Origin: Cytophagales bacterium
GTDB lineage: Bacteria > Bacteroidota > Bacteroidia > Cytophagales > Microscillaceae
NCBI GenBank assembly: GCA_013297825.1
Contig: JAAFIN010000022.1
Coordinates: 1-33,274 of the forward strand
Direction of reading: 5' to 3'
Length of the DNA stretch: 33,274 nucleotides
Shown here: in pieces, positions 16,001 through 23,045 of the stretch
Position numbering within the stretch: the stretch's first letter is position 1
Layout of the letters: the number at the start of each line of letters is the position of its first letter
Notes under the pieces: model-generated
Databases searched by the model: none
What the model saw: the letters and a program-made list of their open reading frames with translations, nothing else
What the model was told of the DNA's origin: nothing
Position numbers and translations under genes: made by a program

Positions 16001-16110
16001 TCCAAAGACCTTTGGCTACGGTAATTATTGGAGGACTTACGACTACATTGTTATTTACGCCTTTGATTATTCCACCGCTTTATTATTGGGCGAAAAGAAT
16101 TAGGAATTAA
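13012..16110 (+). CDS. Heavy-metal efflux RND pump (CzcA/CusA type)
   Basis: 1032 residues, the usual length for the inner-membrane trimeric pump of CzcCBA/CusCBA systems, which exports metal cations using the proton gradient. N-terminal TM1 with RNRWLIVSLAFIVLVVGY and the family block IEAYPDIADTNVIVVAQYQG are present. TM4 carries the charged HME-type motif DFGIIVDGACVMAEH, whose two aspartates and glutamate form the proton relay. A large periplasmic loop sits between TM7 and TM8 (GTEFLPELDEGSIFLRGNFP), and the C-terminal half repeats the fold. The metal (Cu/Ag or Co/Zn/Cd) is not decided by what I can see. The last residues RIRN and the stop codon are supplied by a heptamer repeat array. The order pump, outer-membrane channel, adaptor follows on the same strand. 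Confidence 0.95.
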   Translation: MISFLLAVSLRNRWLIVSLAFIVLVVGYVCFTQLKIEAYPDIADTNVIVVAQYQGRAAEEVEQQITIPIERALQNTPNVLDRRSRTIFGLSVVQLTFRDGTDDYFARQQVLERLATAGLPDDVTPELAPMTTAVGEIMRYVVEAPVTFSPTQLRDLQDWVVKPYLLQVSGIADIATFGGPLKEFHILTSPEKLRKFNLNMQNIIEAVEKNNKNTGGNTISRGGQGFAVRSLGAIKSEKDIENIVLTSADGSPIFIKDVATVEITPPSPSGVLGYTIKDAKVNVDSGVEGIVLLRRYENPSEVLAKLKEKIVLLEKNELPEGVKIRLLYDRSFLIDHSLETVAHTLFEGISIVVILLIFFLGSIRSALVVAITIPFSLLFAFILMRFVGIPANLLSLGAIDFGIIVDGACVMAEHLIRKYRHATPEEKSQGIVNLSIRTAQEVGTEIFFSVTIIILAYLPILLMTRVEGKLFSPMALTLAFAVIGSLLGALTFIPVLILMVYKNSFENPNKSVKKGRNFILDFLEKIYGKLLFFLLKNYKKTVIIGFSIVAIMVSFGLFLGTEFLPELDEGSIFLRGNFPAGITIQENASYAPKIRQIIAKYPQISFVSTQTGRNDDGTDPFPANRNEILVGLKEYNLWVHEISKKELLKKIRIDLENQFPAVRFSSGQPIIDQVMEIVTGSAADLAISIVGDDLQMMREKANQIVNIVKNTKGSESVNIEQEGPQEQLAINIKREKVARYGINISDIQNLIEGAIGGKNISILYDGTKRYNIVIRYLPENRNTIDAIQNLQVQSATGALVPMNELADVLFVEGQTNIYRYGSKRMVTVRTNIRGRDQGGFVKEVSQKIDKSITIPKGYEVVYGGQYENLGRAGLQLLITIPLTILVVFAFLFMLFRNLSDTFVTMTCILFAVAGGIFALLLRGYYFNVSGGVGFVSIFGISVMAGVVLVSALHRAEQSFEGILHTSQEELRAILSILVVAIIGLVPASISSGIGSDVQRPLATVIIGGLTTTLLFTPLIIPPLYYWAKRIRN

Positions 16111-16130
16111 GAATTAGGAATTAGGAATTA
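16097..16130. repeat. GAATTAG/GAATTAA array overlapping the end of the pump gene
   Basis: About five heptamers begin inside the last codons of the pump gene and supply its TAA. Confidence 0.85.
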
Positions 16131-16149
16131 AAAAATAAAAAATTAAAAC

Positions 16150-16440
16150 AAAATAATTTTTGCAATGCCAATAATAATACTTGCAATGCCAACAATAATA
16201 TTTGCAATGCTAACAATAATATTTGCAATGCTAACAATAATACTTACAATGCCAATAATAATACTTGCAATGCCAACAATAATAATTGCAACGCCAATAA
16301 TAATACTTGCAATGCTAACAATAATACTTACAATGCTAACAATAATATTTATAATGCCAATAATAATTATTACAGTTAGCAACAATACTCTTGCAGTTAG
16401 CAAAATAACTTTTACAGTTAGCAAAATAATTGTTACAAAT
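16150..16440. repeat. 21-bp minisatellite
   Basis: About 13 tandem units of 21 bp such as AATGCCAACAATAATATTTGC, the last three diverging to AGTTAGCAAAATAAC types. Because 21 is a multiple of three, two frames on the plus strand and at least one on the minus strand stay open through most of the array as 7-residue repeats (MPTIIFA-like, CNANNNI-like and, on the minus strand, ASIIIGI-like). I do not call any of these a gene. The array fills the gap between pump and channel genes. Confidence 0.9.
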
Positions 16441-16456
16441 AATAATACACTTATTT

Positions 16457-16489
16457 AAACCTATAAGGTTTTTAAAACCTTATAGGTTT
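16457..16489. terminator. 33-bp perfect palindrome before the TolC-type gene
   Basis: 16-bp arms AAACCTATAAGGTTTT and its complement with a one-base loop. Same GGTTTTTAAAACC core as 8594-8628 with different outer arms. It sits 20 bases before the ATG at 16510 and could be an intercistronic hairpin; terminator function is uncertain. Confidence 0.6.
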
Positions 16490-16509
16490 GAAAAAACTAT
16501 ATCAAAACT

Positions 16510-17754
16510 ATGTCAAAACAAAAAACCTATTTATTTTTATTGATTTTTTTTATAAATATTTTTATAAAAGCAAATGCTCAAAATGTATTTTCATTAGAAA
16601 AATCCTTAAAATACGCAAGAGAAAATCATTATTTATTAAAATCCCAAAAATATAATATTGCCATTGCAGAAGCTGATATTATCACCTCACGCTTGCGACC
16701 AAATCCTTCATTGAACAATCAAAGTTTATTCTCGGTCAATAGCAGTTTTTTCCCTGAAAACTCTGCATTATTTGATAGATACAATCGCCAAGTATGGTGG
16801 CAATTAACAAAACCTTTTCAGATGCCTGCACTTAGAAAAGCTAAGATAAATTATGCGACACAAAAACAATTATTAGCCCAAAAAGAGTTTGAAGAATTAC
16901 AAAGAAATGTACTTTTTGAAGTAGGTTTGAAATGGCTTGAAGTGTGGATTGCCAAAAAAGATTTGGAAATTATTGGAATTGCCAAAAGTAATATTGATAG
17001 CCTTTTGAAAACCAATCAATTACGCCTTAAAAACCAAATTATTACGCAAACAGATGTATTGCGTACTGAATTGTTATCTAATCAATATGAAATCCAACAA
17101 GAAAATGCAAAACAAAGCTATAAAAATGCCATTCTGCAATTAAAATTCGCAATGGGAACAAAAGACAGTATCAATGTAGATACAGAAGCAATTTTTGACA
17201 TAAAAGTAAATGACAATCTGGATAGTCTTTTGGCAAATACCACACAAGAACGCACAGACATTGCTTTTGTAAAAAAAAGTATTGAAACCGCAGAGGCTAA
17301 TATTATGCTACAAAAGAAGTTAGCACTTCCAACACCAGAATTAGGTTTTATATTTAATCCACAAAATACAGTACCTTATTTTGGATTATTTGCAACGGTG
17401 CAGTTGCCTTTTTTTAATAGAAATCAAGGCGAAATCAAAAAGGCTTATATCCAAAAAGAACAAGCAGAAACCACTTTAAAAGCCTTAGAAACACAAATCA
17501 ATACCGAAATTATTACTTCGTTTCAAACATTTCTGAATTATAAAAAAAGCGTTGAAAAATACGAAACCATTTTAAAAAAATCGCAAAAGATATTGGATAA
17601 TGTGCGTTATGCTTATTTGAAAGGTGGCACTACAATTATTGACTTTTTGGAGGCTCAACGCTCTTGGACAGACACACAAGAGCAGTATTTTCAACTCTTA
17701 AAACAATATAGAGCAAGTTATATAAAACTGTTGTTTGTGGTGGGAAAACTATAA
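16510..17754 (+). CDS. TolC-family outer-membrane efflux channel (CzcC/CusC-like)
   Basis: 414 residues with a signal peptide, MSKQKTYLFLLIFFINIF, and cleavage after KANAQ. The mature protein has two repeats of long amphipathic helices plus beta segments as in TolC proteins: LEKSLKYARENHYLL at the start, a coiled-coil stretch at about 135-215, LPTPELGFIFNPQN and a second helical half with KGGTTIIDFLEAQRSW near the C-terminus, a recognisable family block. It forms the outer-membrane exit duct for the RND pump upstream and the adaptor downstream. The gap to the pump gene is about 400 bases of repeats, so co-transcription is likely but not shown. Confidence 0.9.
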   Translation: MSKQKTYLFLLIFFINIFIKANAQNVFSLEKSLKYARENHYLLKSQKYNIAIAEADIITSRLRPNPSLNNQSLFSVNSSFFPENSALFDRYNRQVWWQLTKPFQMPALRKAKINYATQKQLLAQKEFEELQRNVLFEVGLKWLEVWIAKKDLEIIGIAKSNIDSLLKTNQLRLKNQIITQTDVLRTELLSNQYEIQQENAKQSYKNAILQLKFAMGTKDSINVDTEAIFDIKVNDNLDSLLANTTQERTDIAFVKKSIETAEANIMLQKKLALPTPELGFIFNPQNTVPYFGLFATVQLPFFNRNQGEIKKAYIQKEQAETTLKALETQINTEIITSFQTFLNYKKSVEKYETILKKSQKILDNVRYAYLKGGTTIIDFLEAQRSWTDTQEQYFQLLKQYRASYIKLLFVVGKL

Positions 17755-17756
17755 AG

Positions 17757-17785
17757 AATTAGGAATTAAGAATTAGAAATTAGGA
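17757..17785. repeat. GAATTAG/GAATTAA array after the TolC-type gene
   Basis: About four heptamers begin two bases after the stop codon. Confidence 0.8.
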
Positions 17786-17787
17786 AT

Positions 17788-17844
17788 GAAACAGCCAAAT
17801 TCAATGATGAATGATAAATGTTAAATGATGAATGAAACAGCTAA
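17788..17844 (-). repeat. Shared leader repeat, inverted copy 3
   Basis: Reverse complement of the leader type seen at 3870-3913 and 12964-13005: AAACAGCC followed by AATGATGAATG and AAATGTTAAATG units. Shorter fragments occur near 19083-19101 and 20830-20848. Confidence 0.75.
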
Positions 17845-17855
17845 ATACATTTATT

Positions 17856-18017
17856 AAACTTTGAACTTTAAACCTTGAACTTTTGAACCTTGAACTTTTG
17901 AACCTTGAACTTTTGAACCTTGAACTTTTGAACCTTGAACTTTTGAACCTTGAACTTTAAACCTTGAACCTTGAACTTTAAACCTTGAACCTTGAACCTT
18001 GAACTTTAAACTTTTTA
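17856..18017. repeat. TTGAACCT / TTGAACTT array ending at the adaptor start codon
   Basis: A tract of TTTTGAACCTTGAAC 15-mers, about five almost identical units in the middle, with variant TTTAAACCTTGAACC units on both sides. It ends four bases before the ATG at 18022. Related tracts are at 12930-12960, 19139-19251, 20756-20790 (inverted), 24521-24557 and 29639-29663. Confidence 0.9.
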
Positions 18018-18021
18018 AACT

Positions 18022-19068
18022 ATGAAAACCTATTTATTTCTATTTATTTCTGCTTTCTTGTTATTTTCTTGTGGCGAACACGAAAAAAAAATCAATCCAC
18101 AAGCTGATGCTACGCCTGTTATTGGGGAATTGGGCAAAAAAATCACTTTTGCAAATGTAGAAAATATGCGTTTTTTTGAAACTGAAAACGTAGTTTTTGG
18201 TGAAATGCGTGCAGAATTGATAGCTCCTTGTAAGGTTTCTGCTACTACAATCCGCTCAGGAGAAGGTGCAGGACAAAATATTGTGTTGTTTGAAAATCCT
18301 GCTTTGTCTGACAATTATAGTGCATTGATAAAACACCTTATCAATATTCGCCAACAACAAAATATTATTTTGCAAAAACAATCTATTATCCAACTCAAAA
18401 ACATTGAACTTGCACGCTACAAAGACCTCGCAGATAATGGCGTAGGAACAGGTAAAGACCTCTCTACTGCCAAAACTGAACTTATTTTGGCAGAAACTGA
18501 CCTAAAAATTACCGAAAACGACCTAAATAATGAAAAAGCTGGCATCATAGAACACGAGGCAACGCTGAAAACCGAAGGTTTTGACCCTTCACAACTTCGC
18601 AATGGCAGTCCAGGAACTGCATATTTGATTTGTAGTATTCCTGAAAGCCAAATCACAAAAGTATCAAAAGGCACAACTTGTAGCATAGAATTTATGTCAT
18701 TTCCACGTGAAAAATTTACAGGACAAATTGATGATATTGCTGAAACGATTGACAACGTAACACGTATGGTGAAATTGCGTATTAGCCTTAATAATGCAGA
18801 TAATAGGCTCAAAGCAGGTATGTTTGCCACTGCGTATTTTGGTATCAATGAAGGCAATAATTTAAGCATTAAAAAAGATGCACTTATTACTGTGCAAGGC
18901 AAAAATTATGTATTTGTGAAAAAAAGTGATACTGCTTTTGAAAGGCGTGAGGTAAAAACAGGCGTACAAATCAATGACAGAATCCTTGTGTATGAAGGTT
19001 TGCAAAAAGGCGAAAATGTAGCAGTAAAAGGTGCTATACAGTTAAAAGGATTGAGTTTTGGATATTAA
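18022..19068 (+). CDS. RND efflux periplasmic adaptor lipoprotein (CzcB/CusB-like)
   Basis: 348 residues. The lipobox LFSC gives lipid-modified Cys17 after a 16-residue signal, so the adaptor is membrane-anchored in the periplasm. The lipoyl/barrel-sandwich halves (around AELIAPCKVSATT and IPESQITKVSKGTTCSIEF) flank a helical hairpin at about 100-185. A beta-barrel region follows (RMVKLRISLNNADNRLKAGMFATAYFG, the conserved adaptor motif), then a membrane-proximal domain with EGLQKGENVAVKGAIQLK. It links the inner-membrane pump to the TolC-type channel encoded upstream. The start codon lies directly behind a TTGAACCT-type array. Confidence 0.9.
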   Translation: MKTYLFLFISAFLLFSCGEHEKKINPQADATPVIGELGKKITFANVENMRFFETENVVFGEMRAELIAPCKVSATTIRSGEGAGQNIVLFENPALSDNYSALIKHLINIRQQQNIILQKQSIIQLKNIELARYKDLADNGVGTGKDLSTAKTELILAETDLKITENDLNNEKAGIIEHEATLKTEGFDPSQLRNGSPGTAYLICSIPESQITKVSKGTTCSIEFMSFPREKFTGQIDDIAETIDNVTRMVKLRISLNNADNRLKAGMFATAYFGINEGNNLSIKKDALITVQGKNYVFVKKSDTAFERREVKTGVQINDRILVYEGLQKGENVAVKGAIQLKGLSFGY

Positions 19069-19138
19069 AAAAAATATAAATTATGAATGAAACAGCCAAA
19101 TAAAAGCAGGATTTTCAGGATTTAAAGATTAGCAAGAT

Positions 19139-19251
19139 TTTTTAAACCTTTGAGCTTTTGAGCTTTTAAACCTTTGAGCTTTTGAACCTTTGGGCGTTTG
19201 AACCTTTGAGCTTTTGAACCTTTGAGCCTTTGAGCTTTTGAGCTTTTGAAC
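19139..19251. repeat. CCTTTGAGCTTTTGA-type array between adaptor and kinase genes
   Basis: Degenerate units of TTTGAGCTTTTGAACC run up to the stop codon of the minus-strand kinase gene at 19252. A partial leader-repeat fragment with ATGAATGAAACAGCC precedes it at about 19083-19098. Confidence 0.85.
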
Positions 19252-20736
19252 TTAAAATTCCAGCGTAAATTTCACACCATTTTGGTTAATAAGGTTTAAT
19301 TTTCCTTTGAGTTGTTGGGTAAGTGTATAAACCAAATCCAAGCCAAGCGTTTTGCTATTTTCAAGGTCAATTTCTGCATCAAAACCTTTTCCATCATCTT
19401 GTACTTCAAGGGTCATTTGTTCATTTTTTTGTAAAAAGTTTATCCAAATATTACCTTCATTTTTAGCCAAAAAAGCATATTTAAACGCATTAGACACAAG
19501 TTCATTGATAATAAGTCCAAGCGCAACTACTTTTTCCACATCAAGATAAATATTTTTTTGGGCTTCAATGTGCATATTTATTTTTCTTTGTTTTGAGAAA
19601 TACGCATTTTCCAAATATTTTACCAAATCAATGATATATTCCTTGCAATCTACTTTTACAATATTATCACTTTGATAAAGTTTTTGGTGAATAAGTGCAA
19701 TAGATTGTACTCTGCTTTGTCCATCTTTGATGATATTGAGGGCTTGCGTATCTTGGATTTTGCGAGATTGTAGGCGTAAAATACTTGAAATAATTTGTAA
19801 ATTATTTTTTACCCTGTGGTGCATTTCCTTTAATAGCCATTCTCTTTGTTCCAAAGAACTTTGCAATTCTTCTGAAAGCACTTCCAATTCTTGGTTTTTT
19901 TCTTGCAATTCGTAGGTGCGTTCTTGTACTTTTTCATCAAGTTTTTGGTTTTGTTTTTCCAAAATTTCTTGGATTTCCTGATTTTTTTGCAATGCTACAA
20001 AAGCCTTATCTAATTTTTCTTCTGTAATTACTTTTCTCAAAATATTTATTCTATCAGCAAGTGCCACCGCAAATAAAATTACCTGCATACAAATACTTGC
20101 TTGAAATACAGGCATAGCAATATCATCAGTGAGGGAACTTCGTATAATATATCTGTTGATAGATGTTGAAAAAATAAAAAATAATCCGCCTGCTATCACA
20201 AAAATATTTGCCCAAAAGAAATAAAAAGCAATAGGATTTTTTTGTTGATATTCTTTAAAATTGATGTACAATACACCCAACAATCCTATTACAAGCATTA
20301 AATCTGTAATAGAGGGGAAAATATTGCATACAACAACAGGAAAATAAATATGGAATAAAACATCAAGAATAAGATGTTGGATAAAATAATGAAATATTAA
20401 AATACCAAACATTCCCAAAAATACGCCCAAAAATATTTTATTAAAAAATGGATATTTTTTCTTTACTTCAAAAAGTTCATCACATAATTTCCAAAAACCT
20501 CCCCAAATTCCTATGACAGCTAAAGAGACCACAAAACCCAAAGGGTCTGTATATTTTCCAAAAAACCAGTATTCGTTAGGGACTTTTATATTGGTGTCTA
20601 AACACGGAAAATATACACAAAAAGAAATAAGTGTAACGCTATAATACAAATATGCTTTTTCTTTGACCAAATAATACAAAAAAAAGTTATAAAAGGTCAA
20701 GCCAATTAACAAGCCCTCCAAAAAATAAATGTTCAT
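19252..20736 (-). CDS. 7TM sensor histidine kinase with HisKA_2 core
   Basis: 494 residues from the ATG at 20736; a longer frame starting with TTG lies inside a TTGAACCTT repeat and is rejected. Seven hydrophobic segments fill residues 1-230, matching the 7TM-DISM membrane module, but the usual N-terminal extracellular sensor domain is missing. A coiled coil follows at about 238-300. The phospho-acceptor block LLKEMHHRVKNNLQIISSIL (H306 by position) marks a HisKA_2 dimerisation domain, followed by HATPase_c with NELVSNAFKYAF and DDGKGFD. Such kinases signal to response regulators that are often unlinked; none is adjacent. The upstream neighbour on the same strand is an ECF sigma factor gene 146 bases away. 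Confidence 0.88.
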   Translation of the reverse strand: MNIYFLEGLLIGLTFYNFFLYYLVKEKAYLYYSVTLISFCVYFPCLDTNIKVPNEYWFFGKYTDPLGFVVSLAVIGIWGGFWKLCDELFEVKKKYPFFNKIFLGVFLGMFGILIFHYFIQHLILDVLFHIYFPVVVCNIFPSITDLMLVIGLLGVLYINFKEYQQKNPIAFYFFWANIFVIAGGLFFIFSTSINRYIIRSSLTDDIAMPVFQASICMQVILFAVALADRINILRKVITEEKLDKAFVALQKNQEIQEILEKQNQKLDEKVQERTYELQEKNQELEVLSEELQSSLEQREWLLKEMHHRVKNNLQIISSILRLQSRKIQDTQALNIIKDGQSRVQSIALIHQKLYQSDNIVKVDCKEYIIDLVKYLENAYFSKQRKINMHIEAQKNIYLDVEKVVALGLIINELVSNAFKYAFLAKNEGNIWINFLQKNEQMTLEVQDDGKGFDAEIDLENSKTLGLDLVYTLTQQLKGKLNLINQNGVKFTLEF

Positions 20737-20755
20737 TAAAAATGTAAGTTTAAAA

Positions 20756-20790
20756 AGTTCAAGGTTCAAAGTTTAAGGTTCAAAGCCCAA
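20756..20790 (-). repeat. TTGAACCTT tract upstream of the 7TM kinase
   Basis: On the minus strand the tract reads as TTTGAACCTTAAACTTTGAACC-type units just ahead of the kinase start. Further out, 20831-20877 holds leader-repeat and TATCAGG/GTCAGGAAACAGG fragments. Confidence 0.75.
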
Positions 20791-20882
20791 AGAACAAATA
20801 AATGTGTCATTCTGAAAGAATCTGGCTGTTTTGTATTTGGCTGTTTCCTGATACCTTATTCCTGTTTCCTGACAACTTAAAA

Positions 20883-21413
20883 TTAAAACTTCATAATCCT
20901 ATCTTGAAGCCATTTACGAGCCTTTGCAAGATTGCTTTTTGAAGTACCAACTTGAATACCCAACATTTCAGCAATTTCTTCGTGTTTATAACCTTCTATG
21001 ATAAATAAATTAAATACCATTTTATAAGAATCAGGCAATTCTTGCACCATTTTAAGAATTTCTTGCTCTGAAATCATATCCAAAGCATTCATATTTTCAG
21101 TTTGTTCTTCTGCAAAACTAATATCATCAGTAGTAGCATATTTTTTTCGTTTCCTAAAAAAATCAATGCAAGTATTGACTACAATCCTGCTAAACCATTG
21201 TTTAAATGCTTTTTCTGTATCAAAAACCTCCAAATGCGAAAAAACCTTTAAAAAACTATCATTCAAAATCTCCTGTGCTTCCTCTTGTGCAGTAGAATAA
21301 CGCAAGCAAATACCCATTCCTAACCCATAAAACGCCTTATATAGCATTTTTTGGGCATCTTGCCTGCCTTTCAAACAGTTTTGGATAATGGTATTAAGTT
21401 CTTGGTCAGTCAT
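20883..21413 (-). CDS. RNA polymerase sigma factor, ECF (sigma-70) family
   Basis: 176 residues, typical for an extracytoplasmic-function sigma factor. Region 2 spans about 20-85 with EEAQEILNDSFLKVFSHLEVFD and FKQWFSRIVVNTCIDFFRKRKK (2.3/2.4 promoter melting and -10 recognition). Region 4 spans about 115-175 with LPDSYKMVFNLFIIEGYKHEEIAEMLGIQVGTSKSNLAKARKWL (-35 recognition helix-turn-helix). No anti-sigma gene (FecR type) or TonB receptor is adjacent, unlike many Bacteroidota ECF loci. The next gene downstream is the 7TM kinase. A G-rich paired inverted repeat occupies the leader just 22 bases upstream of the start codon. Confidence 0.93.
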   Translation of the reverse strand: MTDQELNTIIQNCLKGRQDAQKMLYKAFYGLGMGICLRYSTAQEEAQEILNDSFLKVFSHLEVFDTEKAFKQWFSRIVVNTCIDFFRKRKKYATTDDISFAEEQTENMNALDMISEQEILKMVQELPDSYKMVFNLFIIEGYKHEEIAEMLGIQVGTSKSNLAKARKWLQDRIMKF

Positions 21414-21434
21414 TGAAGGAAAATGCCCACAAAC

Positions 21435-21577
21435 AAAGCCCCCCAGCCCCCAAAGGGGGAGAAAATTCCAAAGGGAAACATTGAAAAGATTAGAAAAATA
21501 ATTAAAATGAATTAGAAAAGAAACAAATGACGGAGTATCTTTGGCTTTAAATTCCCCCTTTGGGGGTTAGGGGGCTT
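21435..21577. repeat. G-rich paired inverted repeat (REPIN-like) in the sigma-factor leader
   Basis: The left half at 21435-21461 reads AAAGCCCCCCAGCCCCC then AAAGGGGGAG; the right half at 21552-21577 is its inverted relative, TTCCCCCTTTGGGGG then TTAGGGGGCTT. About 90 AT-rich bases separate them. Related halves occur at 25754-25781, 31142-31170 and 31201-31228. REP-like elements of this sort are mobilised by RAYT transposases in other bacteria; none is encoded here. Confidence 0.8.
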
Positions 21578-21624
21578 AAACTCGCAATTATACAAATAAT
21601 TTTGAGAAAACGCAATATCACAAA

Positions 21625-21653
21625 CAAAAGTATGGATTATACACGCTCACAAA
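21625..21653 (-). promoter_or_regulatory. Candidate promoter for the ECF sigma gene
   Basis: On the minus strand TTTG (complement of 21650-21653) and TACTTTTG (complement of 21625-21632) are spaced by 17 bases. The box overlaps the 3' end of the methyltransferase gene and would give a leader of about 200 bases containing the REPIN-like element. Confidence 0.45.
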
Positions 21654-22938
21654 CTAATATTTGCGGTTTATTATGCAAATTGGTGCAAGCAAAAAGTTGT
21701 TTTTTGCCTCCTGTTTTTACAATGCCTAACTTTTTTTGCACTTCTTGTGGGTTTTCTTTAAGGTTTCTAACTGTGATTTCTACTTTTTCGCCTTGTAAAA
21801 AATCTTGAACCGCTTTTTTTTGGTAAGGTAATGTTTCTATTACCTCAAAAACCTTCGCAGGAATACCCAAAAGCAAAAAATCAGATGTGTAAAGGTGTGT
21901 ATTTTGGTGTAATTTCTCTAAATTGTAACGCTCTGCAAAAGCCTTAAAAGCCCCTGCTTTCATCATACAAGCGTGTGGCTCATATAAATATTTTTTTGGC
22001 AGGGAGAAATTAGGTATTTTTGTTTGATTTTCTTCTGAAATGGTAAATTGAAATACAAAATTTTCTTTTAATAATTCATTTTTATCCAAATCAACCACAA
22101 AAATTGGTACATTTTCAGGTAAAAATCCATTATTTTCAGTATTTTCTTTATTTGGTTTCTTCAAAAAATACAAAATTTCTTTTAATTCTTTATCCACACT
22201 CACAATATAACATTGAAAAACGTATTTCAACAACTTTAAACCCTGTAAAATATCCAAAAAAGGTGCAACTTTCACTAAAATTATTTCTGAAACCTTAAAA
22301 TATTCCTCCAAATTCCCTAAAATATTAGGTTGGCAATCTTCCAATTTGAATACTTTTTGTCCTGTATTGCTTTTTTGGTTGCCTTCTCTGCGGTGCGGGT
22401 CTAAATATAGACAATAAAGCATTTTTTCACTATTTTTTAAATAATTTTTTTGAAAAAAATCCAAAAAATCAGTATCTTTTCCCTCAAAAAAATCAATATT
22501 TTTGTTATTTTTAATGCCTAATTGCTCAAAATTTTCTTTTACAATGCTTTGCAATTCTGTTTGCATTTCCACGTGAAAAACTTTATCAAAATATTGTGCA
22601 AAAAAATAAGTATCCACACCAAAACCACCTGTAAGGTCAGCCATTTTTTCTGAATTTTGGTTGGTTTCATTGGCTTTATTTCTTGGAAAAATACAATTTT
22701 GTAATAAAAATGCTTTATAAGACGCAGTGATTTCAGAACTACATTGTTCTAAGGCTAATTTTTGGTATTTTATATGTGGATTTTTTGCCCAAGTGGGCAG
22801 TTTTTCTATGGCTTTTTGCCTTGCAGAAAGTTGTTGTAACCATTCCAAAGGGAATTTTTGGGTTAATGCGAGTTGTGTAACATCTTTGTTGATGTATTCT
22901 ATAAGAAAATCAGGGAGATTTTGGGGAATATTTTGCAT
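21637..22938 (-). CDS. PG_1098-type class I SAM-dependent methyltransferase with THUMP-like C-terminal domain
   Basis: 433 residues. An N-terminal helical part (1-90) leads to a Rossmann-type methyltransferase core with SAM motif DLTGGFGVDTYFFAQYF (about 99-115), HVEMQ as motif II and the catalytic-region motif LYLDPHRR (about 178-185). A ferredoxin-like and THUMP-like C-terminal region follows, with YEPHACMMKAGAFKAFAERYNLEKLH and a conserved ending KKLGIVKTGGKKQLFACTN. The family is known from a Porphyromonas structure and is thought to modify RNA; the substrate is unknown. It has its own promoter and no operon partner. Confidence 0.9.
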   Translation of the reverse strand: MQNIPQNLPDFLIEYINKDVTQLALTQKFPLEWLQQLSARQKAIEKLPTWAKNPHIKYQKLALEQCSSEITASYKAFLLQNCIFPRNKANETNQNSEKMADLTGGFGVDTYFFAQYFDKVFHVEMQTELQSIVKENFEQLGIKNNKNIDFFEGKDTDFLDFFQKNYLKNSEKMLYCLYLDPHRREGNQKSNTGQKVFKLEDCQPNILGNLEEYFKVSEIILVKVAPFLDILQGLKLLKYVFQCYIVSVDKELKEILYFLKKPNKENTENNGFLPENVPIFVVDLDKNELLKENFVFQFTISEENQTKIPNFSLPKKYLYEPHACMMKAGAFKAFAERYNLEKLHQNTHLYTSDFLLLGIPAKVFEVIETLPYQKKAVQDFLQGEKVEITVRNLKENPQEVQKKLGIVKTGGKKQLFACTNLHNKPQILVCERV

Positions 22939-22956
22939 ATAAATTCTTAAAAATGG

Positions 22957-22987
22957 TAAAGATAAAATTAAAAGAAATTATATCAAA
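22957..22987 (-). promoter_or_regulatory. Promoter of the PG_1098-type methyltransferase gene
   Basis: On the minus strand TTTG (complement of 22984-22987), a 19-base spacer, and TATCTTTA (complement of 22957-22964) fit the Bacteroidota pattern, less than 20 bases before the start codon at 22938. Confidence 0.6.
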
Positions 22988-23009
22988 AAACAACATTATG
23001 AGTGAAGAA

Positions 23010-23045
23010 AAAAAAATCCTTTTTTTACACAAAAAAGGATTTTTT
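23010..23045 (-). terminator. Terminator of the HEPN gene
   Basis: A stem of AAAAAATCCTTTTTT with AAAAAAGGATTTTT and a 4-base ACAC loop. The HEPN stop codon lies at the edge of the stem. It is symmetrical enough to act on both strands. Confidence 0.8.

Noticed and set aside
16143-16458. Open frames of 90-97 residues on both strands made of hydrophobic heptads
   Set aside because: They are direct translations of the 21-bp minisatellite, open in several frames at once, without initiation context or family resemblance.
17856-18017. Possible CRISPR array
   Set aside because: The units are contiguous 8-15 bp tandem repeats without unique spacers, and no cas genes are present. The same holds for 16150-16440.
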